Assembly (NCBI GenBank): GCA_029262195.1
Contig: JAJCZX010000024.1
Coordinates: forward strand, 127,323-191,322
Origin: Gemmatimonadota bacterium
Lineage (GTDB): Bacteria; Gemmatimonadota; Gemmatimonadetes; Gemmatimonadales; GWC2-71-9
DNA length: 64,000 nt
Direction of reading: 5' to 3'
Shown: piece by piece, positions 1 to 7,251 of the stretch
Layout of the letters: the number at the start of each line of letters is the position of its first letter
Numbering within the stretch: position 1 is the stretch's first letter
Notes under the pieces: generated by a model
The model's database searches: none
Told to the model about the DNA's origin: nothing
What the model saw: the letters and a program-made list of their open reading frames with translations, nothing else
Position numbers and translations under genes: made by a program

Positions 1-1632
1 AAAATATGGGCGCTGGACCCCGACTATCCTGATTCCTGGCGGCTGTGGAGCGGAGTGTACCAGGGGCCTTCTCAAATTCTGGAAGCTGCCGAAGTGTTGG
101 GACGCCACTCGGAGACCCCGGGCCTGAATGAACGGCTGGTCCGCATGTACCTGAACGCCGAGGATTTTTCACGGGCTGATGAGGTGCTGGCCTCAATGCA
201 AAACGCGGGGCGCAATGATGCAATTTTGTGGGCGTTAAAAGCTGAGTCGGCGTTCCTGCAAGGCGAAACCGACGCCGGTGTGGATGCTTATGGATTGGCC
301 CTCGACCGGGTTGGGATCGAGACGGACGGAGTGCTATGGAGTCAGATCGAGGTCATCGCGTCTCCCAGAGAGTTAGCCACTCACGCCGGCGTGGAAACTG
401 ATAGAGCTCTCGGGGCATTCTATCGGGCGTTCTGGGAAAAGCGGGAGCCGGATTTGACGACTCTGGTCAACGAAAGGATTGCAGAGCATTTCGAAAGACT
501 CAAGGAGGCCCGTCGCCTTTACAGAATACGGCACCCCCAGTCGCGCTACCACAGCTCCGCCCGATGGAGATCAATTGCCGGGGCAAATGTGGGGCGCGTG
601 AGGGCGGTTACCGGGCAATTTTTGCGCCCGGATGGTGTGGCTTTGAACGCCCGCACTGAGTCGGGAATTGCGGAACCGGATTGGGACGTTGGAGTGCGGG
701 AGCCAGATTCGTTGTCGAGGTTTCGTCGTTACGGCCTCGATGGGCGCGGTCTGGTCTTAGTCCGTTACGGAGAGCCGGATGAACGGTTGATCTCCGGAGG
801 GAGTCAGGCCGCCGGTGACGTAGAGTCCTGGACCTATGAGCTAGACGGTTCGGACCGGGTACTCGTTTTCAGCCGCGCCAGCAGTTACAACACATTCGGG
901 GGTGACATGGTCTTTATGCCCACCTCAGCCACCGAACGGCACAATAGCGAGGTCATGCTGGAACGCGATGAGAGCGCGATACACGCCGACATCGGAATGG
1001 ATGCCTGGGTTGCCTTCTTTCAAGCGGACGACGGGCTGGGATCGCGCGTCTATGTTCGATCGCATCCCGACAACTCGTCGGTTCGCGTCTGGGATGCGGG
1101 ATGGCGAGCGGTTTCAGCGGCCACTGGCTCCGGCCCGCTTGTACTCGCAGCCGAGGCCGGACGACACACGGTTGGAATCGATTTTCGTGACGGCGACCGC
1201 CTTGCCCGTATCCGGCGGGAGATCAACGTTCCACGATATTCGTCGGGTCGTCTGGCGCTTTCCAGTCTTCTGATGAGTCAGGTAGACGGCGCTCGCTTGG
1301 ATCGCAGTACTCTGGCGAGGATGATGCCGGCGCGGCTTGTTTTTTCGAAGGACAGCACGTTTACCCTCTACGTTGAAATCTACAATTTGACCGCGGATAA
1401 TGATGGAAACGGTCACTACTCGATCGATTACGTTTTTATGCCGGAGGACAATAGCAGTCCTGTGACATTTTCCTTTGAAAAAACTACTCCGCTCGAGGGG
1501 GTCGTTCCCGACAGGTTGGTGGTTCAGCCCGGGAGACTACGACCCGGTGTCTACCGGGTAATTTTCCGCGTGCGAGATTTGTCGAATAACAGGGAGGCTT
1601 TGCAAACTCGGGTGGATGTCAGGTTTAGATGA
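1..1632 (+). CDS. GWxTD-family secreted/periplasmic protein, 5'-truncated by the window edge
   Basis: The reading frame is open from base 1, so the true start lies before the window; 543 residues are visible. The first ~110 residues are helical and TPR-like (start near L-D-P-D-Y-P-D-S-W-R). A GWxTD-type core follows, with a FYRAFWEKREPD block and, about 100 residues on, GRGLVLVRYGEPDE, which is the family's hallmark GRVYIRYGxPDE segment. The C-terminal third is beta-rich (LYVEIYNL, then GVYRVIFRVRDL), as in other members. The literal G-W-x-T-D pentapeptide is replaced by a GLDGRG-like sequence. The biochemical function of the family is unknown. The stop overlaps the start of the next gene (ATGA), implying one transcript. 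Confidence 0.72.
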   Translation, partial: KIWALDPDYPDSWRLWSGVYQGPSQILEAAEVLGRHSETPGLNERLVRMYLNAEDFSRADEVLASMQNAGRNDAILWALKAESAFLQGETDAGVDAYGLALDRVGIETDGVLWSQIEVIASPRELATHAGVETDRALGAFYRAFWEKREPDLTTLVNERIAEHFERLKEARRLYRIRHPQSRYHSSARWRSIAGANVGRVRAVTGQFLRPDGVALNARTESGIAEPDWDVGVREPDSLSRFRRYGLDGRGLVLVRYGEPDERLISGGSQAAGDVESWTYELDGSDRVLVFSRASSYNTFGGDMVFMPTSATERHNSEVMLERDESAIHADIGMDAWVAFFQADDGLGSRVYVRSHPDNSSVRVWDAGWRAVSAATGSGPLVLAAEAGRHTVGIDFRDGDRLARIRREINVPRYSSGRLALSSLLMSQVDGARLDRSTLARMMPARLVFSKDSTFTLYVEIYNLTADNDGNGHYSIDYVFMPEDNSSPVTFSFEKTTPLEGVVPDRLVVQPGRLRPGVYRVIFRVRDLSNNREALQTRVDVRFR

Positions 1633-2090
1633 TGGAGTTACGCCCCGGAGAGCCGCATGACTCGGAGGAACTCTCCTCCCTGGCGCATACGTCGAAAAAC
1701 CATTGGGGTTATCCCCCCGAGTGGATAGCCGCCTGGCGTGATGAACTCACGCTGAGTCCCGATTACATCGCTGCGAACAACGTTGTTGTCGCCTTAAGCG
1801 ATGGAGCCGCTGTCGGTTGCTATGCGTTGGAAAGGCAGGAGGACCAGGTGGAGCTGGCTCACTTTTGGATTCATCCCGAAGCAATAGGAAAGGGACTCGG
1901 CAGAAGGCTCTTCCTGGATGCTGTGGATCGGGTGCGTGAGATGGGCGTGACGAGAATCCAGATATTATCCGACCCCAATGCCGAACGGTTCTACCTGAAG
2001 ATGGGTGCGAGGCGGGTGGACCTTCATGTTACGGAGGTTTGCGGTCACACTAGAGAATTGCCGATCATGTCGTTCGAGGCTGGTCGCTGA
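1629..2090 (+). CDS. GNAT family N-acetyltransferase
   Basis: This 153-residue protein has the GNAT fold. A central strand ELAHFWIHPEAIGKGLGRRLF carries the acetyl-CoA pyrophosphate-binding motif A (Q/R-x-x-G-x-G/A type, here GKGLGRR), and NAERFYLKMGARRV is the usual motif B ending. The substrate cannot be read from sequence. The start ATG overlaps the preceding stop, and a second in-frame ATG follows directly at 1632. It ends 17 nt before the stop of the convergent SafE-like gene. Length and fold are typical for a stand-alone small-molecule or peptide acetyltransferase. Confidence 0.85.
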   Translation: MMELRPGEPHDSEELSSLAHTSKNHWGYPPEWIAAWRDELTLSPDYIAANNVVVALSDGAAVGCYALERQEDQVELAHFWIHPEAIGKGLGRRLFLDAVDRVREMGVTRIQILSDPNAERFYLKMGARRVDLHVTEVCGHTRELPIMSFEAGR

Positions 2091-2107
2091 GCCTCGACCT
2101 CAGATTG

Positions 2108-2728
2108 CTATATCATCATTGTTTGTCGCATTACTATGGACCAGAGTCCAGCTACCAGTACGGCTGCGGCCAACGCCCTGCGTGCCGCGAGACTTCTGGC
2201 CACTAACGTACGTAAACCGAGCGTAAATGCGAGTAGAGCCGGCACCGTCCCGAGGCCGAACGCCACCATAGTCAAGGCTCCCCAGAGTGGGTTCCCGGAT
2301 GCGACGGGAACACTCAACGCAGCGTAAACGAGTCCGCAGGGGAGTAGCCCGGTTGTCATTCCGAAGGCGAACCTCGCTCCGGCGCTTTGTCGGTCCGCAA
2401 GTTGAACTCCTTTACGTCTCACGAAGGGTAAGCTGAAGCTTGGCTCTTTGACCAGGCCAGCAAGCGCTGCGGCGAACCACGTCAGGAGAACCGCCGACAC
2501 TACCGACAGGATCCAACCGGGCCCGGGGACCAGCCCACCGAATGCGCCGGCGAGGGCTCCGAGAGCCGAGTAGGTGCACAGTCGTCCGGCGTGCCAGGCG
2601 CCTGCGTGGGATATCCTTGATCCGCACGTTGTAGCGAACCCGCCGCACATCCCCACGCAATGAAGGCTGCCGAAAAGGCCTGCAAGTGTCGACGCGAACA
2701 GCAGGCCGAGATCAGGTGCGTTGATCAA
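2108..2728 (-). CDS. Sulfite exporter TauE/SafE family (UreH-like) membrane protein, probably cbb3-associated
   Basis: This 206-residue polytopic membrane protein has about six hydrophobic segments. Near the N-terminus is the GLFGSLHCVGMCGGF motif, whose Cys-x3-Cys pair is typical of the SafE/UreH-like transmembrane family. A second signature FGMTTGLLPCGLVYAAL sits near residue 135. Members are often encoded beside cbb3 oxidase genes and are thought to take part in metal (probably copper) handling for oxidase assembly; that role is inference here. It is divergent from ccoN with a 185-bp shared upstream region. Confidence 0.82.
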   Translation of the reverse strand: MINAPDLGLLFASTLAGLFGSLHCVGMCGGFATTCGSRISHAGAWHAGRLCTYSALGALAGAFGGLVPGPGWILSVVSAVLLTWFAAALAGLVKEPSFSLPFVRRKGVQLADRQSAGARFAFGMTTGLLPCGLVYAALSVPVASGNPLWGALTMVAFGLGTVPALLAFTLGLRTLVARSLAARRALAAAVLVAGLWSIVMRQTMMI

Positions 2729-2913
2729 TCTTCTGGCCAGCCGTACGAATGGATTGTTAAAGAATTTTTCATTATAAACTTATGAAAATATCCGAATGTT
2801 ATGGTATCCTGACTTCGTCGTTAACTTTAGGCCGTCAACCTGTTGAACTGGCCTTGGCTCGGACAAGAAACTCCCGTCATACTAACTCCAAAAAAGATAG
2901 TTGGAATCGGAGA

Positions 2914-4332
2914 ATGAACGAAACTAAATACGATGACCTGATCGTAAAACAGTTCTTCACTGCCACGGTTGTATGGGGGGTGGTAGGTATGTTGGTCGGT
3001 GTGATCCTGGCTTTGCAGCTTGCGTGGTTTCCCGCCAACCTTCAAATCCCCTATCTGACGTTTGGCAGACTACGGCCTCTGCACACCAATGCAGTAATCT
3101 TTGCTTTCGGCGGAAATCTGATTTTCACAGGCATCTATTACTCCATGCAACGTCTTTTGAAGACGCGAATGTTCAATGACGGATTATCGCGTTTTCACTT
3201 CTGGGGCTGGCAGCTCATTATTGTGTCGGCAGCAATCACTTTCCCCCTGGGAATGACCCAGAGCAAAGAGTACGCCGAGTTGATCTGGCCGATCGACATC
3301 GCGATCACGGTCGTGTGGGTTGTGTTTGCGGTTAATTTCTTTGGCACCATTGCAATCAGGAAAGTTCAGCACCTTTACGTGGCGATCTGGTTCTATATGT
3401 CGTTTGTGCTAACGATCGCCGTGCTTCACATTGTGAATTCACTGGCGGTACCGGCGACATGGTTCAGGTCGTACCCCATATACGCCGGTCTGGTAGACGG
3501 ACTCGTTCAATGGTGGTACGGGCACAATGCGGTCGGGTTTTTCCTCACTACTCCTTTCCTTGGCTTGATGTACTACTTTCTGCCGAAAGCGGCCGACAGG
3601 CCGATCTACAGCTACAGGTTGTCAATCGTTCATTTCTGGGCGCTGATATTTCTTTACATCTGGGCGGGACCCCACCACCTCTTGTTTTCGGCGTTACCGG
3701 AGTGGGCTCAGACGCTCGGAATGGTCTTCAGCGTGATCCTGCTGGCTCCATCGTGGGGGGGCATGCTAAACGGTTTGCTGACCCTGAAGGGCGCATGGCA
3801 CAAGCTCCGTTCGGATCCTGTTATAAAATTCATGGTGGTGGCCGTGAGTTTTTACGGCATGAGCACTTTCGAAGGCCCGATGATGTCCATAAGAGCCGTC
3901 AACGGATTGGCACACTACACCAACTGGGTGATCGGGCATGTCCACAGTGGGGCGTTGGGTTGGAACGGAATGATCGGCTTTGCGATGCTGTACTGGTTGC
4001 TCCCGCGCCTCTGGAATAAGCCTATCTGGAGACCGGGTTGGGTTACCAGCCATTTCTGGCTGGGTACCATCGGGATCGTTCTTTACACGGTTGCGATGTG
4101 GGCTGCCGGCCTCACTGAAGGCGTCCAATGGAGAGCTCTCAACGAGGTTGGCCAACTCAAGTATCCTGTCTTCCTCGACGTAGTTCGGATGTTGCGTCCA
4201 TTCTATTGGATGAGACTTGTCGGTGGGACGATGTTCCTGGCCGGAGCAATAATGATGATGATCAATTTCTTTAAGACGATCGGTGGGCCCGATTCCGCAG
4301 CTGAAACCGCTAGTACACCGCAAGCAGCCTAA
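2914..4332 (+). CDS. ccoN: cbb3-type cytochrome c oxidase subunit I
   Basis: CcoN is the catalytic haem-copper subunit that reduces O2 at the haem b3-CuB site in the inner membrane. The 472-residue protein has about twelve membrane helices. It shows the family segments LRPLHTNAVIFAFGGN (low-spin haem His), VQWWYGHNAVGFFLT (CuB His and cross-linked Tyr region), WAGPHHLLFS, and GHVHSGALGWNG (haem b3/b ligands). An upstream ATG at 2782 is in frame but would add 44 unrelated residues. The ATG at 2914 has a purine-rich GGAATCGGAGA just upstream and gives the normal family length, so I chose it. It leads the cco operon. Confidence 0.96.
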   Translation: MNETKYDDLIVKQFFTATVVWGVVGMLVGVILALQLAWFPANLQIPYLTFGRLRPLHTNAVIFAFGGNLIFTGIYYSMQRLLKTRMFNDGLSRFHFWGWQLIIVSAAITFPLGMTQSKEYAELIWPIDIAITVVWVVFAVNFFGTIAIRKVQHLYVAIWFYMSFVLTIAVLHIVNSLAVPATWFRSYPIYAGLVDGLVQWWYGHNAVGFFLTTPFLGLMYYFLPKAADRPIYSYRLSIVHFWALIFLYIWAGPHHLLFSALPEWAQTLGMVFSVILLAPSWGGMLNGLLTLKGAWHKLRSDPVIKFMVVAVSFYGMSTFEGPMMSIRAVNGLAHYTNWVIGHVHSGALGWNGMIGFAMLYWLLPRLWNKPIWRPGWVTSHFWLGTIGIVLYTVAMWAAGLTEGVQWRALNEVGQLKYPVFLDVVRMLRPFYWMRLVGGTMFLAGAIMMMINFFKTIGGPDSAAETASTPQAA

Positions 4333-4346
4333 CCGGAGGATCGAAA

Positions 4347-5045
4347 ATGTCTGAAAATAGTTTTCATAGAAGATTCTTCGAAGGGAAAGCCGCAATTTTT
4401 GCGATCGCGATGACGGTTAGCGTCCTTATCGGCGGGTTGGTCGAAATCTTGCCGATGTTCACGGCCAAACTCGGTCCTGAACGTGCTGACTGGGTTTCTC
4501 CCTACACTCCTCTGGAAGTGGCCGGGAGGGACATCTACATTCGCGAGGGTTGCTATCACTGCCACTCGCAGATGATACGTCCGATGCGAGCCGAGGTGCT
4601 CCGATACGGGGAATGGACCAGAGCAGCCGAGTACGCATATGATCACCCGTTTCTGCTCGGGTCGCGCAGGATCGGGCCGGATCTACAGCGGATAGGGGGA
4701 AAATACCCCGATGCCTGGCACTACGAACATATGAGAGACCCTCGCTCGACTTCGCCGGGAAGCGTGATGCCAGCTTATCCCTGGTTGCTTGAGTGGAAGG
4801 TTGATGCGGAGGACATCACAAAATCCGTAAGGGCTTTGAGCAGAGCAGGGGTCCCCTACAGCGAGAGCGACATCGCGGGAGTTGGTGCTTCAATGCAGGC
4901 GCAAGCCCGGGGGATCGTTCAGAGCCTTGCCGGGTCTGGTATCAATATCGATTGGGATAGAGAGATCGTGGCTCTGACAGCCTATCTGCAACGCCTTGGG
5001 GTGGAAGGTAGGCGGGCTCTGGCAGATCGGGGTTCGACCCCGTGA
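4347..5045 (+). CDS. ccoO: cbb3-type cytochrome c oxidase subunit II (monohaem cytochrome c)
   Basis: CcoO is a membrane-anchored monohaem c-type subunit passing electrons to CcoN. The 232-residue protein has one N-terminal membrane helix (residues ~15-38), then the haem motif CYHCH at residues 69-73 within REGCYHCHSQMIRPM, an almost invariant family signature. RRIGPDLQRIGGKYPDAWHYEHMRDPR and VMPAYPWL (axial Met region) follow. CCGGAGGATC 5-12 nt before the ATG is a clear ribosome binding site. It lies 14 nt after ccoN and overlaps ccoQ by 4 nt. Confidence 0.96.
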   Translation: MSENSFHRRFFEGKAAIFAIAMTVSVLIGGLVEILPMFTAKLGPERADWVSPYTPLEVAGRDIYIREGCYHCHSQMIRPMRAEVLRYGEWTRAAEYAYDHPFLLGSRRIGPDLQRIGGKYPDAWHYEHMRDPRSTSPGSVMPAYPWLLEWKVDAEDITKSVRALSRAGVPYSESDIAGVGASMQAQARGIVQSLAGSGINIDWDREIVALTAYLQRLGVEGRRALADRGSTP

Positions 5046-5227
5046 ACAATCAAGTTTACCAGGTTGCAGCAGAGTCAGCTCAGCACGTCTGGGTGATGGG
5101 AGCCATGACGGTGCTGTTCATGATCTGTTTTGCATATTGGGTCTGGTGGGCATACGCCCCGAGTCGCAAAAACAAAATGGAAGAAGCCGGCAAAATCCCC
5201 TTCTCGGAGGACGAAACGGGTGAGTAA
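5042..5227 (+). CDS. ccoQ: cbb3 oxidase small subunit CcoQ/FixQ-like
   Basis: This 61-residue protein has one membrane helix (about residues 19-38, rich in Trp/Val/Ala) followed by a charged tail with a Ser-Arg-Lys-Asn-Lys start and an acidic end. That is the usual CcoQ/FixQ layout, in which the protein stabilises the oxidase complex. Its GTG start overlaps the ccoO stop (GTGA), and its stop overlaps the start of ccoP. CcoQ is poorly conserved, so the assignment rests on size, topology and position between ccoO and ccoP. Confidence 0.85.
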   Translation: MNNQVYQVAAESAQHVWVMGAMTVLFMICFAYWVWWAYAPSRKNKMEEAGKIPFSEDETGE

Positions 5228-5732
5228 GAAACAAACACGCGATCAAATCCTTGGTCACTCAGAAGAAGCCGATGGAATCGATGAGTACGATAACCCAATG
5301 CCGGGCTGGTGGCTGGGTCTTTTTTACCTGACGATCCTGTGGGGCGTTGGATACGGTATTCACTATCATTTTATTGCAGATCGGTCACAAACTGGCCGGT
5401 TGGCGGCAGAGATGGTGGCGGCTGACGACCGTTGGCCTGCCGCCGCAGCAGCGCAAGCAGAGTTCGTAACGACCGATGCCGCCGTAGCCCAGGGCGAAGT
5501 CGTGTTCTCTCAGAACTGCGCAAGTTGCCACGGTCCCAACCTTGAAGGCGGCATCGGGCCGAATCTGGTCGATGAAGAGTGGATTCATGGTTCGAGTCCC
5601 GAAGAGGTCATCGCTACCATAACGAACGGTGTGCTGGACAAGGGTATGTTAGCCTGGGGCCCCATTCTGGGTGCAGAGGCCATTAACCAGGTTACCGCCT
5701 ACGTCTTGAGCAAGAGCGCGACCGAAAATTAA
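5220..5732 (+). CDS. ccoP: cbb3 oxidase subunit III, shortened monohaem form
   Basis: The 170-residue protein begins with a FixP_N-type segment (DNPMPGWWLGLFYLTILWG, one membrane helix) followed by a single cytochrome c domain with haem motif CASCH at residues 100-104 and a probable axial Met143. Standard CcoP has two haem-binding domains and about 300 residues, so one is missing. An in-frame start at 5130 lies inside ccoQ. GTG at 5220 has GGAGG ten bases upstream and begins exactly where homology begins, so I chose it. It overlaps ccoQ by 8 nt. Confidence 0.93.
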   Translation: MSKKQTRDQILGHSEEADGIDEYDNPMPGWWLGLFYLTILWGVGYGIHYHFIADRSQTGRLAAEMVAADDRWPAAAAAQAEFVTTDAAVAQGEVVFSQNCASCHGPNLEGGIGPNLVDEEWIHGSSPEEVIATITNGVLDKGMLAWGPILGAEAINQVTAYVLSKSATEN

Positions 5733-5762
5733 GCTTTTGAGGTCCCGGGACTCCCGGGTTGA

Positions 5763-7115
5763 GTGATAGTAGTGCTCGAAAAATTTCTGAGTCTCGGAAA
5801 AAAGCGCGCCTGGATATATCCGCTTGCTGTTAAGGGGCATTTCCAAACGATCCGGAAATGGGCGTTCGTGGGGCTCCATGCCGTTCTTTTTGTGGTGCCG
5901 TGGATTTCGGTCAAGGGGAATCCCCTGGTGCGCGTTGATTTTGCTGGTAGGCAGACCTTTCTGGCGGGAACGGTGCTGACCGCCTCCGAGACGGTTCTCC
6001 TGCTCATCATTTTGTTGTTTGCTGCGTTTGCCCTCTTTTTCTTCACAGCTCTGTTTGGGCGAATCTGGTGCGGATATGCGTGCCCTCAGACAGTGTTCTT
6101 GGAATCGTGGATAAGGCCTCTTGAGCAGTTTATTGAAGGGGGGCGGGTTACCCGGCAACGGCGCGATCAGAAGGGGCTTTCGTTTGACCTTGCGTGGCGG
6201 AAACTGGTGAAATGGACCGCCTTTACCGCCGTCGCTTTTGTTCTGGCGATGTCGATGATGAGCTACTTCGCCGGAGCCAGAGAATTGTGGACCGGGATGG
6301 CCGGGTCTGTTGAGTACACACTGGTGGCGATACTCGGGGGTGTGTGGCTTCTGGATTTCGTCTGGTTTCGCGAGCAGTTTTGCAACTATCTGTGTCCGTA
6401 CGCGCGTTTCCAAAGCGCACTCACCGATGATGACAGCCTTCTCATTATGTACGAGGACGAACGGGGTGAGCCACGAGGAGGTAAAGAGGCGAAACACGAC
6501 GGGCGTTGCATCGACTGCGACAAATGCGTTGCGGTGTGTCCGCAGGGAATAGACATCAGGAACGGGTTTCAACTCGAGTGTATCGCGTGTGCACGGTGTG
6601 TTGATGCCTGTGCCGGCGTAATGGGCAAACTTGGCCACGAAACTCTCGTCTCCTACAGTTCGGTAACCCAATCGAAGGGCGGGAAAATCAAGTGGACGCG
6701 GCCTCGCACGCTGGTCTACGCGGCGTTGCTTGCAATGCTGATCGTCGCGGCGGGTACCCGCCTCTTCGTGCGGATCCCGTTTGAAGCAACCGTCAACCGC
6801 GCTCCCGGGACGCTGTTTACTGTGGACGACGACGGGTTTGTGCGAAACACATATTTACTCAAGATCATAAACAACGACGTAGCTCCAGGCGGACACAGGT
6901 TTACGGTTACAGTAGACGCGATTGAAGGGGCCGAAGTGATTGTCCAGGATGTTGGGCTTGGTCCGAGTGAAAGTTCTACGACTCCCTTGATTATCCGTCT
7001 TCCCATAGCTGGAGAAGATCGCCGGACTCTACCGATCGTCGTACACGTGACATCTGAAGCCGGTGAATTGGTACTGGAAACTACATTCAAAACCGGAGCG
7101 AGCATTGGAGAGTGA
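5763..7115 (+). CDS. ccoG: cbb3 oxidase accessory iron-sulfur protein
   Basis: CcoG (RdxA/FixG) is a membrane iron-sulfur protein needed for cbb3 oxidase maturation, with a proposed role in copper reduction. The 450-residue sequence has several N-terminal membrane helices, the motif RIWCGYACPQTVFLE, and FCNYLCPYARFQ. A double 4Fe-4S ferredoxin section follows with CIDCDKCVAVCP and CIACARCVDAC, then another helix and a C-terminal Ig-like beta domain. The start may be GTG 5763 or GTG 5772; neither has a strong ribosome binding site. It overlaps the next small gene by 11 nt. Confidence 0.95.
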   Translation: MIVVLEKFLSLGKKRAWIYPLAVKGHFQTIRKWAFVGLHAVLFVVPWISVKGNPLVRVDFAGRQTFLAGTVLTASETVLLLIILLFAAFALFFFTALFGRIWCGYACPQTVFLESWIRPLEQFIEGGRVTRQRRDQKGLSFDLAWRKLVKWTAFTAVAFVLAMSMMSYFAGARELWTGMAGSVEYTLVAILGGVWLLDFVWFREQFCNYLCPYARFQSALTDDDSLLIMYEDERGEPRGGKEAKHDGRCIDCDKCVAVCPQGIDIRNGFQLECIACARCVDACAGVMGKLGHETLVSYSSVTQSKGGKIKWTRPRTLVYAALLAMLIVAAGTRLFVRIPFEATVNRAPGTLFTVDDDGFVRNTYLLKIINNDVAPGGHRFTVTVDAIEGAEVIVQDVGLGPSESSTTPLIIRLPIAGEDRRTLPIVVHVTSEAGELVLETTFKTGASIGE

Positions 7116-7251
7116 AGACAAGGGCCTGCGGTGGCCCATCGGCATCGCCATCGGGTTGGGGCTGATGATCGTTGTGAACATGGTCTTCATTTATGTTGCC
7201 GTTTCGGGAGCCGACGAAGTAGTCCCTTCGTACCATGTCGAAAAGCGCTAG
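7105..7251 (+). CDS. Small FixH/CcoH-like membrane protein, probable TTG start
   Basis: The longest frame starts inside ccoG at 7063. The TTG at 7105 is preceded by CCGGAGCG at ribosome-binding distance and gives a 48-residue protein, so I prefer it. The protein has a short charged N-terminus (ESEDKGLRWP), one membrane helix (GIAIGLGLMIVVNMVFIYVA) and a tail containing PSYHVEK, which resembles the helix and start of the periplasmic part of FixH. Full FixH is about 150 residues, so this is a minimal version. It lies between ccoG and ccoI, exactly where fixH/ccoH is normally found. Confidence 0.7.
   Translation: MESEDKGLRWPIGIAIGLGLMIVVNMVFIYVAVSGADEVVPSYHVEKR

Noticed and set aside
2729-2913. 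FNR-like or sigma70 promoter between the SafE-like gene and ccoN
   Set aside because: AT-rich with TTGTTA and TATAAA pieces, but spacing is wrong (13-15 nt) and no clear TTGAT-N4-ATCAA site is present; oxygen control is plausible but not shown.
2782-2913. N-terminal extension of CcoN from ATG 2782
   Set aside because: The 44 extra residues are polar and unlike CcoN; ATG 2914 has a better ribosome binding site and gives normal length.
5649-6671. Long minus-strand open frame (340 codons) opposite ccoG
   Set aside because: It has no family features, its amino-acid composition is odd, and it is fully antisense to a certain gene.
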